Positions 34,770 through 45,940 of a DNA stretch of 64,000 nt are shown in pieces (the first letter of the stretch is position 1; each line of letters opens with the position of its first letter). The DNA comes from Plotosus lineatus (Eukaryota; Chordata; Actinopteri; Siluriformes; Plotosidae), in the NCBI GenBank assembly GCA_024760905.1, contig CM045733.1, forward strand, positions 41,341,001 through 41,405,000, written 5' to 3'. The notes beneath the pieces were generated by a model that was given only the letters and a program-made list of their open reading frames with translations, did no database searches and was not told where the DNA came from. The translations under genes and the position numbers were made by a program.

Positions 34770-36150
34770 GTTAGCTTGAACCTTCATCATGTGTCAAATT
34801 TCGGTACTTAGAACATCAGAGGAATGAGCACTGGAAAGCTACAAATTATCACAAAAGAAATGGAAGAGCAGATCATCATGGCTCTCAGAACTACAGAAAA
34901 ATAGTTGCATGACCAAAAGACATTCATGACAGAAAGTGGTCAAACAATGGTGTTCTCCAGAAAATAAAAGGGAAGAAGGAGGCAAGGGGTGAGCTTCATC
35001 TTGAAAAACAATTGATAAACAAGAACACAAAGACCCACATGTTGGAGTACATGGTTTGGGAAACCAGAGTGAAAGAGGAGTAACCCTAAAAGAATTGTGT
35101 GCAGACGATGACAGTCATTTGAAATACCTGCTTTCCACATCACCATCGCAAATTTTATGCATGAACAAGAACTGAAGATCAGGTCAGAAACCAAATAAAT
35201 GACATCATGCTAAAGCAGACTGTGGAAGTGACCAACTTCTGAATGCAAGAACAAAAATAAAACTTAAAGTTAACAGTAAAAAAGATTGAGTCATCCACTA
35301 TAAGGTCCTGTCAATACCAGAAACATTCAAAGTTGAGATCAAGAGCTGATTCATACATCTCTAATGCAGTATGCACATGAAGACTGCACTGCAGAAGAAC
35401 TCTGGCCACAAATGAACTCCAACATAAAACAAGCTGCAGAAAAACATGTTGCAAAGAAAAGAAAAGCAACCCTGGCAGAGTGATGAGACCCAACTACTGT
35501 ACTAACAAACCAAGGTAAACAAGCAAAAGCTAGAGGATTATGGTGGATAGTTACAACTGAACAAAGATTTCACTAAAGAAGATCAGTGCATTTATTTGAA
35601 CAAGCTTGTATAAAGTGGGAAGATCGACAGATGCCGTCACAACCCAGGTAAAGTCAGCAAAACCATGAAAGAAATAACAAAATGTCACCCACAGACAGCA
35701 GTCATTACCAATAAAGACAAAACAACAGTGACTGAGAATGAAGTGCTACCATCAAGATGGGCAGAATATTGTGAGAAGCTGTAGAAAGAAAGTGAAAGCC
35801 TTTGAGATGTAGACTCACCGCAAAATACTGTGTCATGGTGCTACAAAAAACTAAAAACAAAAATAATTTTATTCCAACAAATTATCCTCTAAAAAATGTG
35901 ACACTTTAGCCACGTAATCGAATATGATGGCCTGGAGAAGGCCATCTTCCAAGGCAAAGTAAAAGGAAGCTCCCAGGGAAGACTCCTAGATATTGAGGAT
36001 GGGCAGGATGCACTCTACACGAGGCATCCCAGCGTGCACAGCAACATGAGCAGTGGGGTCGCCCCATGGAGGCCACATCGCTTGTCTGAGCGCCAAATGA
36101 ATTCGAGAGAGAGAATCTTTCATTTAAAAAAAGCCGGAGTGAATCTTGAA
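34770..36150 (+). pseudogene. RTE-like LINE relic
   Basis: Scattered readable pieces occur in consistent order. LRTSEE and GKLQIITKEMEEQIIMALR (about 34808) mark the start of an endonuclease. A middle region contains KCHPQTAVITNKDKTTVTEN and SRWAEYCEKL (about 35690-35780), the segment before the RT. A C-terminal segment FSHVIEYDGLEKAIFQGKVK near 35900 resembles the FGHV...GLEK C-terminus of RTE-type proteins. Most of the RT is missing. The similarity is weak at any one point; the order of the three blocks is what supports the call. Confidence 0.55.
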
Positions 36151-37287
36151 GATAAGATAAGCAAATTGGAATATTGACTACCTGTATTTTACATACATCA
36201 TTTACTTTATCCTATCAAGTCACGTAATTCATTCATCATGTTTAGTCATAGATGAATAAACCGGTGTTCTGTAATTCATAGATGAAGGAGTAATGGAACA
36301 GACGCTTACCAAGAACCCTCACAAAAGGTTGATTTGGACACAGATAGCTTGCTTGAATGCGCCTCAGTTATGAGGTTCTATCTGAAAGATACATTCCTGT
36401 CCACATCTTATCTTTTACATGTGGATGCTGCTTATAGATTATCAGGAGGAGAAAGAGTGCCTGGTCCAGCTGTATCTTCTTTCAGTGTTCACAGAATGAG
36501 TCAAAGTTCAGGTTTACATCTCCTGAAGTAGACGACGCATGGCAGAAGTTCCTGGTGTTCAGCTTACATACACACAGATGCAATAAACACTGTTTTTATA
36601 CCGCCAGAAAATCTAATTTATTCTTTACTTGTTTGTTGGTCTTACTGTACTCTGAAGGTCTGTGTTTCTCAACAACTGGAAGGAGAAGAAATTATATTTC
36701 CGGTCTGACAAAAAAAAAAAAAAAAAAATGCATTTTTAATAATAAATTCCATCCAAAAACACAACACGTTCTATTAAGTCACATCACTGGAAAACTATTA
36801 CTGTCAAAAGGACATGTCATGGTTTGCATGGAATGGACGTGGCACTTGATGAATTATGGGGTAAATGTACAAAATAAAATGTATAGATATTGTAGAGAAA
36901 TCATATCTTGGGGGGGGGTATTTTAAGGCATTTGTATTGCCAAAGTTAATGCAAGTTTTCATTTGTTATTAACTGTTTCTAGAATCAAAACCTTCATATG
37001 TTCTCAAAGAACATTGTCTCATGAGGATTCAACTTTGTGAATAAGTTATTTCCAAACATGTATGGAGCCTAGCTAGCATAGCAATTAAATTTTCTAGCTA
37101 CTACTAAATATCAGCTGCTCTTGCAAGTGGATTGTCTGGTTGTCAAAATGTACGATTAAAATATGTTTTGAAGCACTTTATATTAGATATTATTTAAATA
37201 ATAATTTAAGAAAATGTGGATGTTTCTTCTTTTGGGATTATGTTGACCCAATAAAGTAGCAACTAATATTTATTTTAGAAATGTTAG
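36151..37287. other. Intergenic, nothing recognised
   Basis: AT-rich. A short A-rich run (36711-36728) sits in an ORF without domain features. Confidence 0.4.
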
Positions 37288-37596
37288 TCCAAGGTTGGGG
37301 GTTCGAGTCCCACTCTCCACAAGGTTGTCACTGTCGCCCCCAGTGCGGCTAACTGGGTTATCAAAGGCGGGCCATGTCTCTCACTGTCTATGGTGTGAGG
37401 CATGTAAAAGAACCATTGCTGACTTTCGTAAAGAGTAGGCTGCAGAGCCGTTGGCGTGTTTCTGTCCCTTGCTAAAGGGTTGTGACAGGAAGGGCATCCG
37501 ACGTAAAAACCTCTGCCAAATCAAATGTGCGAATCGGATGATTCGCTGTGGCGACTCCCGAGAAAGGGGAAAAAGCCGAAAGAGAAGAAGAAGAAG
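37288..37596 (+). mobile_element. SINE with RTE tail, copy S2, 5' truncated
   Basis: Starts in the tRNA-like head with B box GGTTCGAGTCCCACTC at 37309, continues through CTAACTGGGTTATCAAAGGC, AGGAAGGGCATCCGACGT and TTCGCTGTGGCGACTCCCGA, and ends in GAAGAAGAAG. The A box half is missing. No convincing TSD. Confidence 0.85.
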
Positions 37597-39337
37597 AGTT
37601 CTGCCTTCATCAAAAATCAATTTTGATGAAGTGTCAATAGTTTTTGTGTTATTGATGTTGGTACCGACAGAGCTACCTCACCATACAAATATAACTGAAC
37701 ATACCGTATTTGACGTGATAAGCACCCAGGGCTAGGGTGGAGTGAAAATTGTGAAAATTTTAATTTTTGATTATTTTTTTTACTTGGAATAGCAATAAAA
37801 ACATGTGGAGTGGTGTCATCTAAAAGATGACAAGATAAGTTGATATCTTAGGCTCCCCCAAGAGCGATGAAAATGACCACATTTAATTCTGTTATAGTGA
37901 TCCAATTTTCTTCTCTATCATCAAAAACATATTTTAGGCAGTTTGGCACAGTGATAACATATATGTGAGGCGCTCCTCCGAAAGTACGCGCTTGTCACAC
38001 AGACCACTTTTGAGATAAAGGCAAGAAAAGTAAAAATGGTCCATTTTTATCTAAATTCGGATTTTTGCATAAACTATTAAAACAAGTATTGAACTATCAC
38101 TTGCTCACGTGAAATTGACTAAAACTCACTAAAAATGTCTTTTTTCCCCCCATTTTTCTGGTGAGTACCGTCATAAAACTAGGTATAAGAACAGCAGTAA
38201 AACTTACTGGTTTTCGTTGGAATTATTCACCGAGTTCAATACAAGACACACTATAATCCATAGTGCGTTTTGGATACTGTTTTGATACTAAAATGCTGTT
38301 TCAGTGAACAAAATAAAGGTTATGAAGACGATATGCTCGTAAACAATGCAGGCTAGTTGCTAAGGAAGATCTGAAACGAGTACACTGATTGGTCAGCTCG
38401 GGCTTGCACAAGCGCAGTGCCCATTACACGTTAACTTCCAGTGTTAACTTCTGGTTTACTGCATGCGGAATTTATCTCCGACTTTCTCTTCAATAACAGT
38501 CATTAAGTTTCTTTATAAGATTGTGAATACACATAATTTCTGGAAAAGGAGAGTGAAATGTCATCTGTGATGTCTACCAGCATTAGTATAGATGTTAAAT
38601 TCGACGCGAGGATTGGGCTTTGAAGTTGCCGGAATGCTTGGCGTTCTTGAAGATTATTTCACCAGTGAGTATTTTTCTCTGCATGCAAAATTTGATTAAG
38701 GAATTTTTTTGATTATGTGATTTGTGTGTAATCTTGTCTGGACTGGACATGCTGGATCGTGGTTTTTTTAGTTTTGTACAAAAATTGGTCATGACCTGAA
38801 AAATACTTAAATGTTTCATTCCTTTTACAGATGAACAAACTGATGATAATGATGATGCCAGCTGTGTTGATGAATATTTTGATTTTGATGTTGATGAAGA
38901 GGCATCTGTTAATAAACGTGTGCATGAGTGGTGTTTGTGATGATGTGATCCTTTCTGCTGAGCAGGATATAGATTAAGATAATAATGCTGAGGACAGAAT
39001 TGATGACGCTTACGTGTATACAGAGATCAGAGTTTTGTTATATAGTTTTCTTATATACAGTTTTCTTAATTTCAGTGTGATTGTTTAAACCTGACAGTGT
39101 CTTTTTTTTTTTCAAATCAGTATCATTTGAAGGCATTTGAACTTTTATATTATGGTCAAAAAGATACATACTGATCTTATTGGAATAAACAGAAATGAAA
39201 AAAATAGTCGGTTTTTTTTTCATTCAGGGGGGTTGCTACAGTGACTGATGGGTTTAAAAAGGGCCTGTCAGATTAAAATCCTCCGATTTCTCTTATCATC
39301 TCTTCCGAAAACTTTTCCTAGACATGTTTTCTAAAAG

Positions 39338-39676
39338 GGTGAGAAGCTCCGCCATCCGGGGAGAGCTCGGAGTAGATCCGCTGCTCCTCCGCATTGAGAG
39401 GGGCCAGTTGAGGTGGCTCGGGCATCTGGTTAGAATGCCCCCCGGACGCCTCCCTGGTGTGGTGTTTCGGGCATGTCCAACCGGGAAGAGACCCCGGGGT
39501 CGACCTAGAACACGCTGGAGGGACTATGTCTCTCGGCTTGTCTGGGACCGCCTCGGTGTCCCCCCGGGAGAGTTGGAGGAAGTGGCTCGGGAGAGGGATG
39601 TCTGGACCTCTTTGCTAAGGTTGCTGCCCCCGCGACCCGACCCCGGACTAAGCGGAAGAAGATGAGATGAGATGAG
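39338..39676 (+). mobile_element. LINE family X 3' fragment nested in transposon 2
   Basis: The 339-bp insertion has a perfect 14-bp TSD ATGTTTTCTAAAAG (39324-39337 and 39677-39690). It encodes a LINE C-terminus (QLRWLGHLVRMPPGRLPG, GKRPRGRPRTRWRDYV) and ends in (GATGA)n. It matches the inverted 3' region of LINE X copy 1 at 4540-4800. Its GC-rich, undecayed sequence contrasts with its surroundings and indicates a recent event. Confidence 0.92.
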
Positions 39677-40304
39677 ATGTTTTCTAAAAGTTTATATGGC
39701 TGAGGTACATAAAAATGTTTCGTTGCTAAAGACTAATGATCTTGGAAGAAGGGCAAACTTTGGGCTCATTTTTCTCTAAAATGTCTTTTGAAATTTTTAG
39801 TTGAATGCTGAAACAAATGGCATAGCTCAGTAAGTTTTCAAGGTACTGACAAAGTTTTTGCTGCATTTTGCAGCTTTGGGCCTACTTTGTCTGACTGTGT
39901 AAGAAGCTCATTTTTGGATGCAAGAGCCTACTTTCGGTGGAGTGGCTCACATATTGTCTCAAAAAAAAACATACACATATTGAGATGAGTCAATATGACT
40001 GTCACATATTGAAGTCTCGTGTTGTCTCGAAAACTGGCATTTTTGCCCTCGACTCCAGTCTTGTACGGATGAAGCTGTCTCATCGATTGTTGCCACATAC
40101 AGACTGTGATGCCTCAGTCACCACCTTGATGCACCTCTCCACAGGCTGTGTGTGTCATGGCTATCTGTCAAATGTGACGATAGGCGTAGTGGTTCTCGTA
40201 TGAATTCTCGGAGGTCATCGTTGCTGATACTCATTGTGACAGGTGGCTCAGTCACTCACACCATCGACCAGTCGAGCATTGTGGTATAGTCTGTGCAGTC
40301 AAAG

Positions 40305-42215
40305 TTAATCGGTGACACTGAACTCTCGAACAGCCTTCCTCTTTGGCTGGTCTCGTGCCTTCAGAATTCGGCGGAGGGCGAATTCACGAATGTGTAGTTG
40401 ATTGTCAGTCATCATGGACAGCAGCAGGTTTTCGGGGTGAGCAAAGCAGCTGTTGCGCTGGATGACAGGGTCCACGACAGCCTTCAGTTCATCTGTCAGG
40501 TACCGCGAGTTCTTGATCATCATGAACAAATGTCTTGCTCCATCATTACATGATGGCTTTTGCTTGATGTTGAACCATATCGGAGCACACATGCGAATGA
40601 TGAACATGACGATGGTGACCAAAGTGTCAGATGGATTTTCGCATCCCACGTACAAGCGCAGCAAGCGATTAGCTGTGGTCAGCCATCTTGAGTAATTGAG
40701 AACGCCTGGGTTTCTTAAAAACAGATCTCTCGAACAGTCACCACTGGAAACTGCTTGAGTGATTTCGTACAGATACCTCTGATACATACTGAGGTCGCGA
40801 GGGTCAACGTGTGGCAGGTCAGTCTCGACTGGTCGGTATTCATTGACAGGCAACTGTTTGCACTTGTTTAATGCTTTGCCGAGTGTTCCTGGAAATCCAC
40901 ACGGTCCCATCGTTGCACCATCAAGAGACTGGAACAGATGTTGAAGTGGCAGCTCGTGTGCATAAAGTAAGCACACCAGCCATTGCAAGGGGCATTTCAC
41001 TTTGAGTTGAAGCAGGCGTATCACACCACCTGTTCGGCCGGTATTCACAGCTGTGCCATCACAACCGACGATGGTGAACTCCTTGAGGTCCGTCTTGCCA
41101 ACCAGTGCGGCTGTCATTGCTTCAACGATGCTCTTGCTGGAGCTACCCTCTGGTGTTACATGGCAATAGTACGTTGATCCTGGCTCTCAGACGATAACAA
41201 AGTGTTCCTGGGTTATTTCGTCACGATGATATTTTCCTGTGTCAGCTTTAACGTTAACTAAAGTCTTGTCTTTGTGGCCATCAAAATATAACCCAGGGAG
41301 GCTCGGATCAGACTCAACTTGCTGATGTAGTTTCTCTTGCTTTGCACTTTGCTTCAGTCGATGATCATTGATGAGTCATCAGATGTCACAATGTCTAACT
41401 CGTGCAGTACTGTGGTCGTGATGGAGGCTGCTGTTCGATCCAACAATCCATATCTGTTGCAAGCCATCGCCGTGGCCGGTAGCTTCACTCTCATCTGTGT
41501 CTTCTTCATAGGGTTTTTTTGGTGAGGGTGGAAAGGTAAATGATATGTCACCTGGGTTGTCTCTATCATCATCGCTGTCATCATCAGCAATAATTATATC
41601 ATTGGCAATGTTATCAGCTACATTTGTAATTTTATCGGTACGTACTCTGAGTGATTCCCTTTCAGCGGCCTTGCACTTCTGATGCTTGAGTATTCTTGTT
41701 TTCTCTTTCATATCTACTCCTCCTATGCTCATTTTTCTTTCACCTCTCTGATCCAGTAAAAATGGTACCTCCTTGGCTGGAACTTTCCGTGATTTGTCAC
41801 AAGTACATTTGTCAGGACATTTGCAGCTACAAATGTCAAACAAATGGTCTGCCTCGTATCGAAATGTGTCAATTCGGCTGATGTAGCTGTGGCTGTCCTT
41901 TCTACTCTTGTATGGCTTGAGAAGATTCATGAATTTTGTGTGGTACACCTTCAATAACTGGACGGCTCGTTTGTACGACACAGTTGGTATCGAGGCTTTA
42001 CTCCAAATGTTGATGACATCAGTGATCACGATATCGGCGACATCAGTGAATGATGCCCGATACTTTTTTTGTTTCTCTGTGAGTGTATGTGCAGACAGGA
42101 GGTAGAACTTCATAACATCGCTGTACGTAGGAAGAACATTGGCTGGAAGTTTTACTGGAGCACCGAATACCGGACAGACCGGTGGAGCGCTTTTCTCTCT
42201 CGTACCTTGAGCCAT
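40305..42215 (-). pseudogene. hAT-like transposase gene 2, one frameshift and one stop
   Basis: It starts at ATG 42215 (MAQGTREKSAPP), just after an acceptor-like TTTTATATCAG. N-terminal blocks parallel gene 1: LPANVLPTYSDVMKFYLL, NIWSKASIPT, HLFDICSCK. A Cys-rich insert with CSCKCPDKCTCDKSRKVP is absent from gene 1. Then come FLLDQRGERKMSIGGVDMK (compare SMLGIDMK in gene 1) and an acidic linker. The core has LYFDGHKDK (putative first Asp, about 41280), a TGA near 41190, GCDGTAVNTGRTGGVIRLLQ (second Asp), LVCLLYAHELPLQHL and NYSRWLTTANRLLRLYV. The frame shifts near 41380-41390. Conservation with gene 1 is clear in order but low in identity, so they are different families of one group. Confidence 0.75.
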
Positions 42216-43553
42216 ATCTGATATAAAACCAAAACAAGAAAATATTAAATAAAATAACATCACGGTTATCAAGATATGGTCCGCAAGTGTTACTAGTACA
42301 TTAGGCCTAGTTGTGACACAATTTCAAAACCGCAAACCAGTTATTTAGTGCTAAAAAAGCAGATTTGACCTAATTTCACAAAGAAACGGAAAAGAGAGTT
42401 CAATCTTCTTTCCGGTGTGTGATGCTGTCGTCACCTTGTGATAGTTTCCTCTACTAAACTACTGAGTCCTGACCTTTCCAGTCATACCAAATCTGTGAAC
42501 TGTGAATGTTCTAATTTTTTAGAGTTATTCCCTTTGTCAACAACCGCATGCTCTCAAAATCGATTCAACATACCTTATTTTAAGTGAGTTGGGGGAACCT
42601 AGAAATTTTTTTTACAGATTTTTAATATTTTGCATATGCTTATAACTGGTATTGTTCCGTCTTTTGTACACTATCCGGAATTGATTGTGAAAAACTATAT
42701 GTTACACTCCACCCTACCCAGGGCGCTTTAAAAATTGGAGTGAGTGGGCGCTTATTAAAATGTTACCAGTGGAGTGGAACGGTAAGTGCTTATTACCATC
42801 AAGGTGGAAAACATGAATAATAAAAGAACAACAAATGAGTTTTACTGGTATTTGTATTATTCATTTTGTGGTATCAACCAAACTACTTACATGAAAGCTG
42901 AAAATAAACAGAAAACAGCATAAATTAAAAAAAGACCCCTTACTTTTCCCTCCCGGTGCTGTTCCTTTAAACATTATCCCGGAAGTAAAATCAAGCCAAT
43001 CAACACAAATGTCAACTTTAGCACATGGCACGTTGAACCAATGAACACGAACATAATAAAAGCACATGGCAAGGAACGTCCTTAAATTTTTGAAGTGAGC
43101 AGGAGAATCCGGTGAAAAATACTCGTCATCACTTTCTGATAATTCCATATCTGGCTCATCGCTCCATTCATTCAGAGCATCCCATAGTTTTGCTGTAGCA
43201 GTTTCTAATGGTTCATCGGTTGTTGGACATTTACCAAGAGAAAACAGCAAAATATTTTCCTGTTTGTTAAAGCACATCGGAACAATCAAATGGGTTGTTA
43301 CTGATGAACATTATAGACATTCCCCAGTAGCAGGGGGTCTTGAAATACCCTGTAAACTCACTTTTACAACAGTGAACGCCTCATTTTACAATTACAGAGA
43401 TTGATCGAATAAAATTGGTAAGTTTGATCTACGTTTTTGCGACCAGTACACATGGGCATTATTAGACGCAAGATCAAACACATTGGGGCAGGGCGCATAT
43501 TACGTCGAATAGGGTAATTAAAATTATCTAAAGTGTATATGGACAGACTTTAC

Positions 43554-43744
43554 CATTCATGGAGCACTTTTTGTTCCAGAGCCAGGGAAACACAGGACCG
43601 AGTTCTTTGGCATATTCCTCTTCATAATACATAAGGAGTTCCTGTCCAGGGTAAATGGGTTGACAGCAGCGATACAGAATTCCCCCTTGATACTGAAATG
43701 CCACAAGATTCTTTTCTTCATCATTATGAGCACAATTTACATAC
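43554..43744 (-). CDS. prdm9: PRDM9-like exon: C-terminal PR/SET domain
   Basis: A 191-bp exon with acceptor CATTCTTTTAG before 43744 and donor GTAAAG after 43554. It encodes [18 protein letters not shown], then [20 protein letters not shown] and a [11 protein letters not shown] stretch. This is the post-insert half of the PR/SET methyltransferase domain, including two tyrosines (in ILYRCC and MYYEEEY) that correspond to catalytic residues of PRDM9. The protein trimethylates histone H3 Lys4 and Lys36 and, with its zinc fingers, places meiotic double-strand breaks. The reading phase joins exactly to the exon at 43904-43971 (ATG AG|G TAT). No zinc-finger exon follows within the window. Confidence 0.93.
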
Positions 43745-43903
43745 CTAAAAGAATGAGGCAAATGGCAAAAAAAAAAAGTTAAAAAGTAAGACCAGCGTGA
43801 CAGACCAAGATAAAACATGGGCACTATATTAGATACAGAAAGATGTATATAAAGTCATTCCAATAAATCAGGAACTGCACTCGACAACTGGTGTATTTCT
43901 CAC

Positions 43904-43971
43904 CTCATCCAATTCGCATGTGATTCTCTTGTGGCATCTAAGTATTCTTCACACTGCCCATTCTTACATAC
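43904..43971 (-). CDS. prdm9: PRDM9-like exon: middle PR/SET domain
   Basis: A 68-bp exon with acceptor CATCTATCTACAG and donor GTGAGA. It encodes VCKNGQCEEYLDATRESHAN followed by WMR, the segment linking the two halves of the PR/SET domain. The upstream exon ends on a complete codon (GTG), and this exon begins with a complete codon. Its upstream intron is about 16.7 kb and packed with mobile elements; its downstream intron is 159 bp. Confidence 0.92.
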
Positions 43972-44224
43972 CTGTAGATAGATGTTCTTCATTAAATCAA
44001 TTAAAATATTCAAATTAAGTGAGGTACACAGGAATGAAGATTATGGATGTCAATATTACATTAAAGATTATGAAGGCAGAAATAGACACTGCTAATGTAT
44101 GTCCCTTGTGTTTTAGCCTTTAAAGAGATACAAAAAATTCTTCTCTATATATTGTATTCAATTGAAATTACTACTTTGCATTTAACCCATTGAAAGTGAA
44201 CATACATACAGGTGTGAACAGAGT
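43972..44224. other. PRDM9-like intron, 3' end
   Basis: Unique AT-rich intron DNA between the 68-bp exon and the SINE/CA tract. No feature recognised. Confidence 0.6.

Positions 44225-44265
<41 letters not shown>
44225..44265. repeat. (CA)n microsatellite
   Basis: CA dinucleotide tract at the 3' side of the reverse-oriented SINE. Confidence 0.9.
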
Positions 44266-44268
<3 letters not shown>

Positions 44269-44501
44269 AGCATGTGTGTACTCACAGTACTAGGCTGCCA
44301 CATACATTCGGAGTATTTGGCGAACAGTTGGTGATTAGATGCCTTCCTTGCTCAAGGGCACTACAGACATGCAGGTGAAGTAAGAGGAGGTGCAGCTAAC
44401 TCCCCCCACTGCCATATATTTTTCCTGATGGTCCAGGAATCAAACCAGAGATCTTTCAGTCCCAAAGCCACTTCTCTAACTATTGGGCTACAGCTGCCCC
44501 C
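44266..44501 (-). mobile_element. tRNA-derived SINE (second family), minus strand
   Basis: Read inverted from 44501: GGCAGCTGTAGCCCAATAGT, then TAGAGAAGTGG (A-box region) and GGTTTGATTCC (B box), followed by GTAGTGCCCTTGAGCAAGGA, a body motif common in fish tRNA SINEs. The tail runs into the CA tract. It differs from the RTE-tailed SINE. It is too diverged to be a functional tRNA gene. Confidence 0.7.
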
Positions 44502-44786
44502 AAAATAGAAACATACAGTGGTACCTCACTTTATGAAATTAATCCATTCCAGAGCCTTTTTCATAACCTGCATTTTTCGTAAATTGAACCGCATTTTAAA
44601 TGTAAAATGCATGATTCGTTCCAAGGCTCCCAATACTACCCCCTAAACCCTTGAAAAATTATAAAAGCATACCTTTTAAGACCTCATTCTGCTTCAATAT
44701 CGTACTGATGGTATACAGGTTTGGCCATATTCCTTTGTGATATCACTCGAGCCCGTTTCTTCTTCTCACTCGCACCGGAAATCACA

Positions 44787-44799
44787 CGTGTGTGTGCGC

Positions 44800-44836
<37 letters not shown>

Positions 44837-44841
44837 CGTGC

Positions 44842-44876
<35 letters not shown>

Positions 44877-44885
44877 TGTGTGTGT
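44787..44885. repeat. (GT)n microsatellite with CG interruptions
   Basis: About 100 bp of TG dinucleotides with GCGCGCG interruptions, inside MITE M1. Confidence 0.95.
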
Positions 44886-45019
44886 TGACCATGTTTTCTT
44901 AGCAGAGTTATAATCTTACACATGTTTATGGAAGTTTAAAAGCCTGAGTCAAGAAATAAAGCATAAAACAACAGTAACTCTGTCCTTTACACAAAAAGAA
45001 TCATGGTGGATTCAGCTCC

Positions 45020-45330
45020 ATAATAGCCAATGGGAGGAAGCTGCGTCATCCCTTCTAGCCAATGGGAGGCCAGCGGGGCGGGATGTTGGGAGATAGCCAA
45101 TAAGAGGGAGCTGTGTCATCCCTCCTAGCCAATGGGAGTCCAGCGGGGCGGGATGCTGGGAGATAGGCAATGGGAGGTAGCTGCGTCATCCCTCCTAGCC
45201 CATGGGATCCCTATCCAAGATGGCGTCAGGTGGAGCTGTCCAAGCTGGCACTCGAGTGAAGGCGACATGAACAACAGCTCAGTTGTTAGCCAATGGGAGG
45301 CCAGCGCGGCGGGATGTTTGAAAGTCATTG
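45020..45330. repeat. CCAAT-rich tandem array in MITE M1
   Basis: AGCCAATGGGAG or close variants recur near 45027, 45058, 45095, 45128, 45167 and 45289, with GGGGCGGGATG between several units. Inverted ATTGG boxes next to GC-rich boxes resemble a vertebrate TATA-less promoter with NF-Y-type sites. Confidence 0.8.
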
Positions 45331-45519
45331 ATGGGAGAGCAGCTTGTGCATTGTTTGAATGGCGCATTTTAATGTTTGAATGGCGCGTTTAAATTTTTAA
45401 GATGGCGCTTTCGTAACGTGAACTTGTTTCGTATACAGAGACAAAAAATTTAGGAAAATGCGTTTCGTAACCAACATTTTTCGTTTGGTGAGACTTTCGT
45501 AAAGGGAGGTACCACTGTA

Positions 45520-45940
45520 TTTAATAACTTGATAGGGTTTTGTACAAATTTAAGCCATTTATCAAAAGTAATTTAGCAATGGTCATGGTTTTAAGAATGA
45601 TTCGGTGGACTTGATTTGTTAAGCTCAACACAAGAAATGATATTCATAAAAACAATTTGTCATAAAATTCAAAATTCTGTTACTCCTAATTTGCTTTCTG
45701 TCAGAACTGTAATTAAAAACCCCTTAACCAATTTGTACAATGATTACTGCATTCAGACATGTGCTGGTTTTTACATAAAAAATAGATATAATTGAGAGTC
45801 ATTAAACCCACACAGATTCCTGATGTGCGTATGTTGGAAAACACACAGAGGTCTTAAAAGACATTTTTCATCCTCGCAAGTAATGTAAAACCAATATATT
45901 GAGTCATGTGGGGGGTTTTTTGTTACACTATTTCTACTAT
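45520..45940. other. Intron, nothing recognised
   Basis: AT-rich sequence with no supported feature. Confidence 0.4.

Larger units (their letters stand above)
37733..42716 (-). mobile_element. hAT-like DNA transposon 2 (4,984 bp), perfect TIR and TSD
   Basis: Ends are TAGGGTGGAGTG (37733) and its exact inverse CACTCCACCCTA (42705-42716). The 8-bp duplication CCCAGGGC lies at 37725-37732 and 42717-42724. Joining the flanks gives GATAAGCA-CCCAGGGC-GCTTTAAAAATT, which matches the uninterrupted MITE at 2955-2985 (GATAAGCACTCAGGGTGC then TTTAAAAATT). An 8-bp TSD and ends beginning TAGGG agree with the hAT superfamily. It contains the gene at 40305-42215 and a later LINE-tail insertion. Confidence 0.92.
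37703..43515. mobile_element. MITE family P, copy 2, split by a hAT-like transposon
   Basis: The left end ACCGTATTTGACGTGATAAG is at 37703 and the inverted right end ACCCTATTCGACGTAATA ends at 43515. Removing 37733-42724 leaves about 820 bp that aligns along its length with the complete copy at 2941-3748. Its right end lies 38 bp from the PRDM9-like exon at 43554-43744. Confidence 0.85.
44516..45517. mobile_element. Tigger/pogo-type MITE M1 (ACAGTGGTACC ends)
   Basis: Ends CAGTGGTACCTC with TA duplication (44514-44515 and 45518-45519). The inverted right end carries TACGAA motifs spaced as in M3 and M4. The interior has a long TG/CG microsatellite (44787-44885) and a tandem array at 45020-45330 of about 80-bp units with AGCCAATGGGAGG and GGGGCGGGATG. 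A minus-strand peptide in the left half (RARVISQRNMAKP) resembles the helix-turn-helix remnant in M2. Confidence 0.85.

Noticed and set aside
1..43553. C2H2 zinc-finger array of the PRDM9-like gene
   Set aside because: No open frame with repeated C-x2-C...H-x3-H units exists on the minus strand.
44190..44923. His-Thr repeat ORFs on both strands
   Set aside because: Translations of CA/TG microsatellites.
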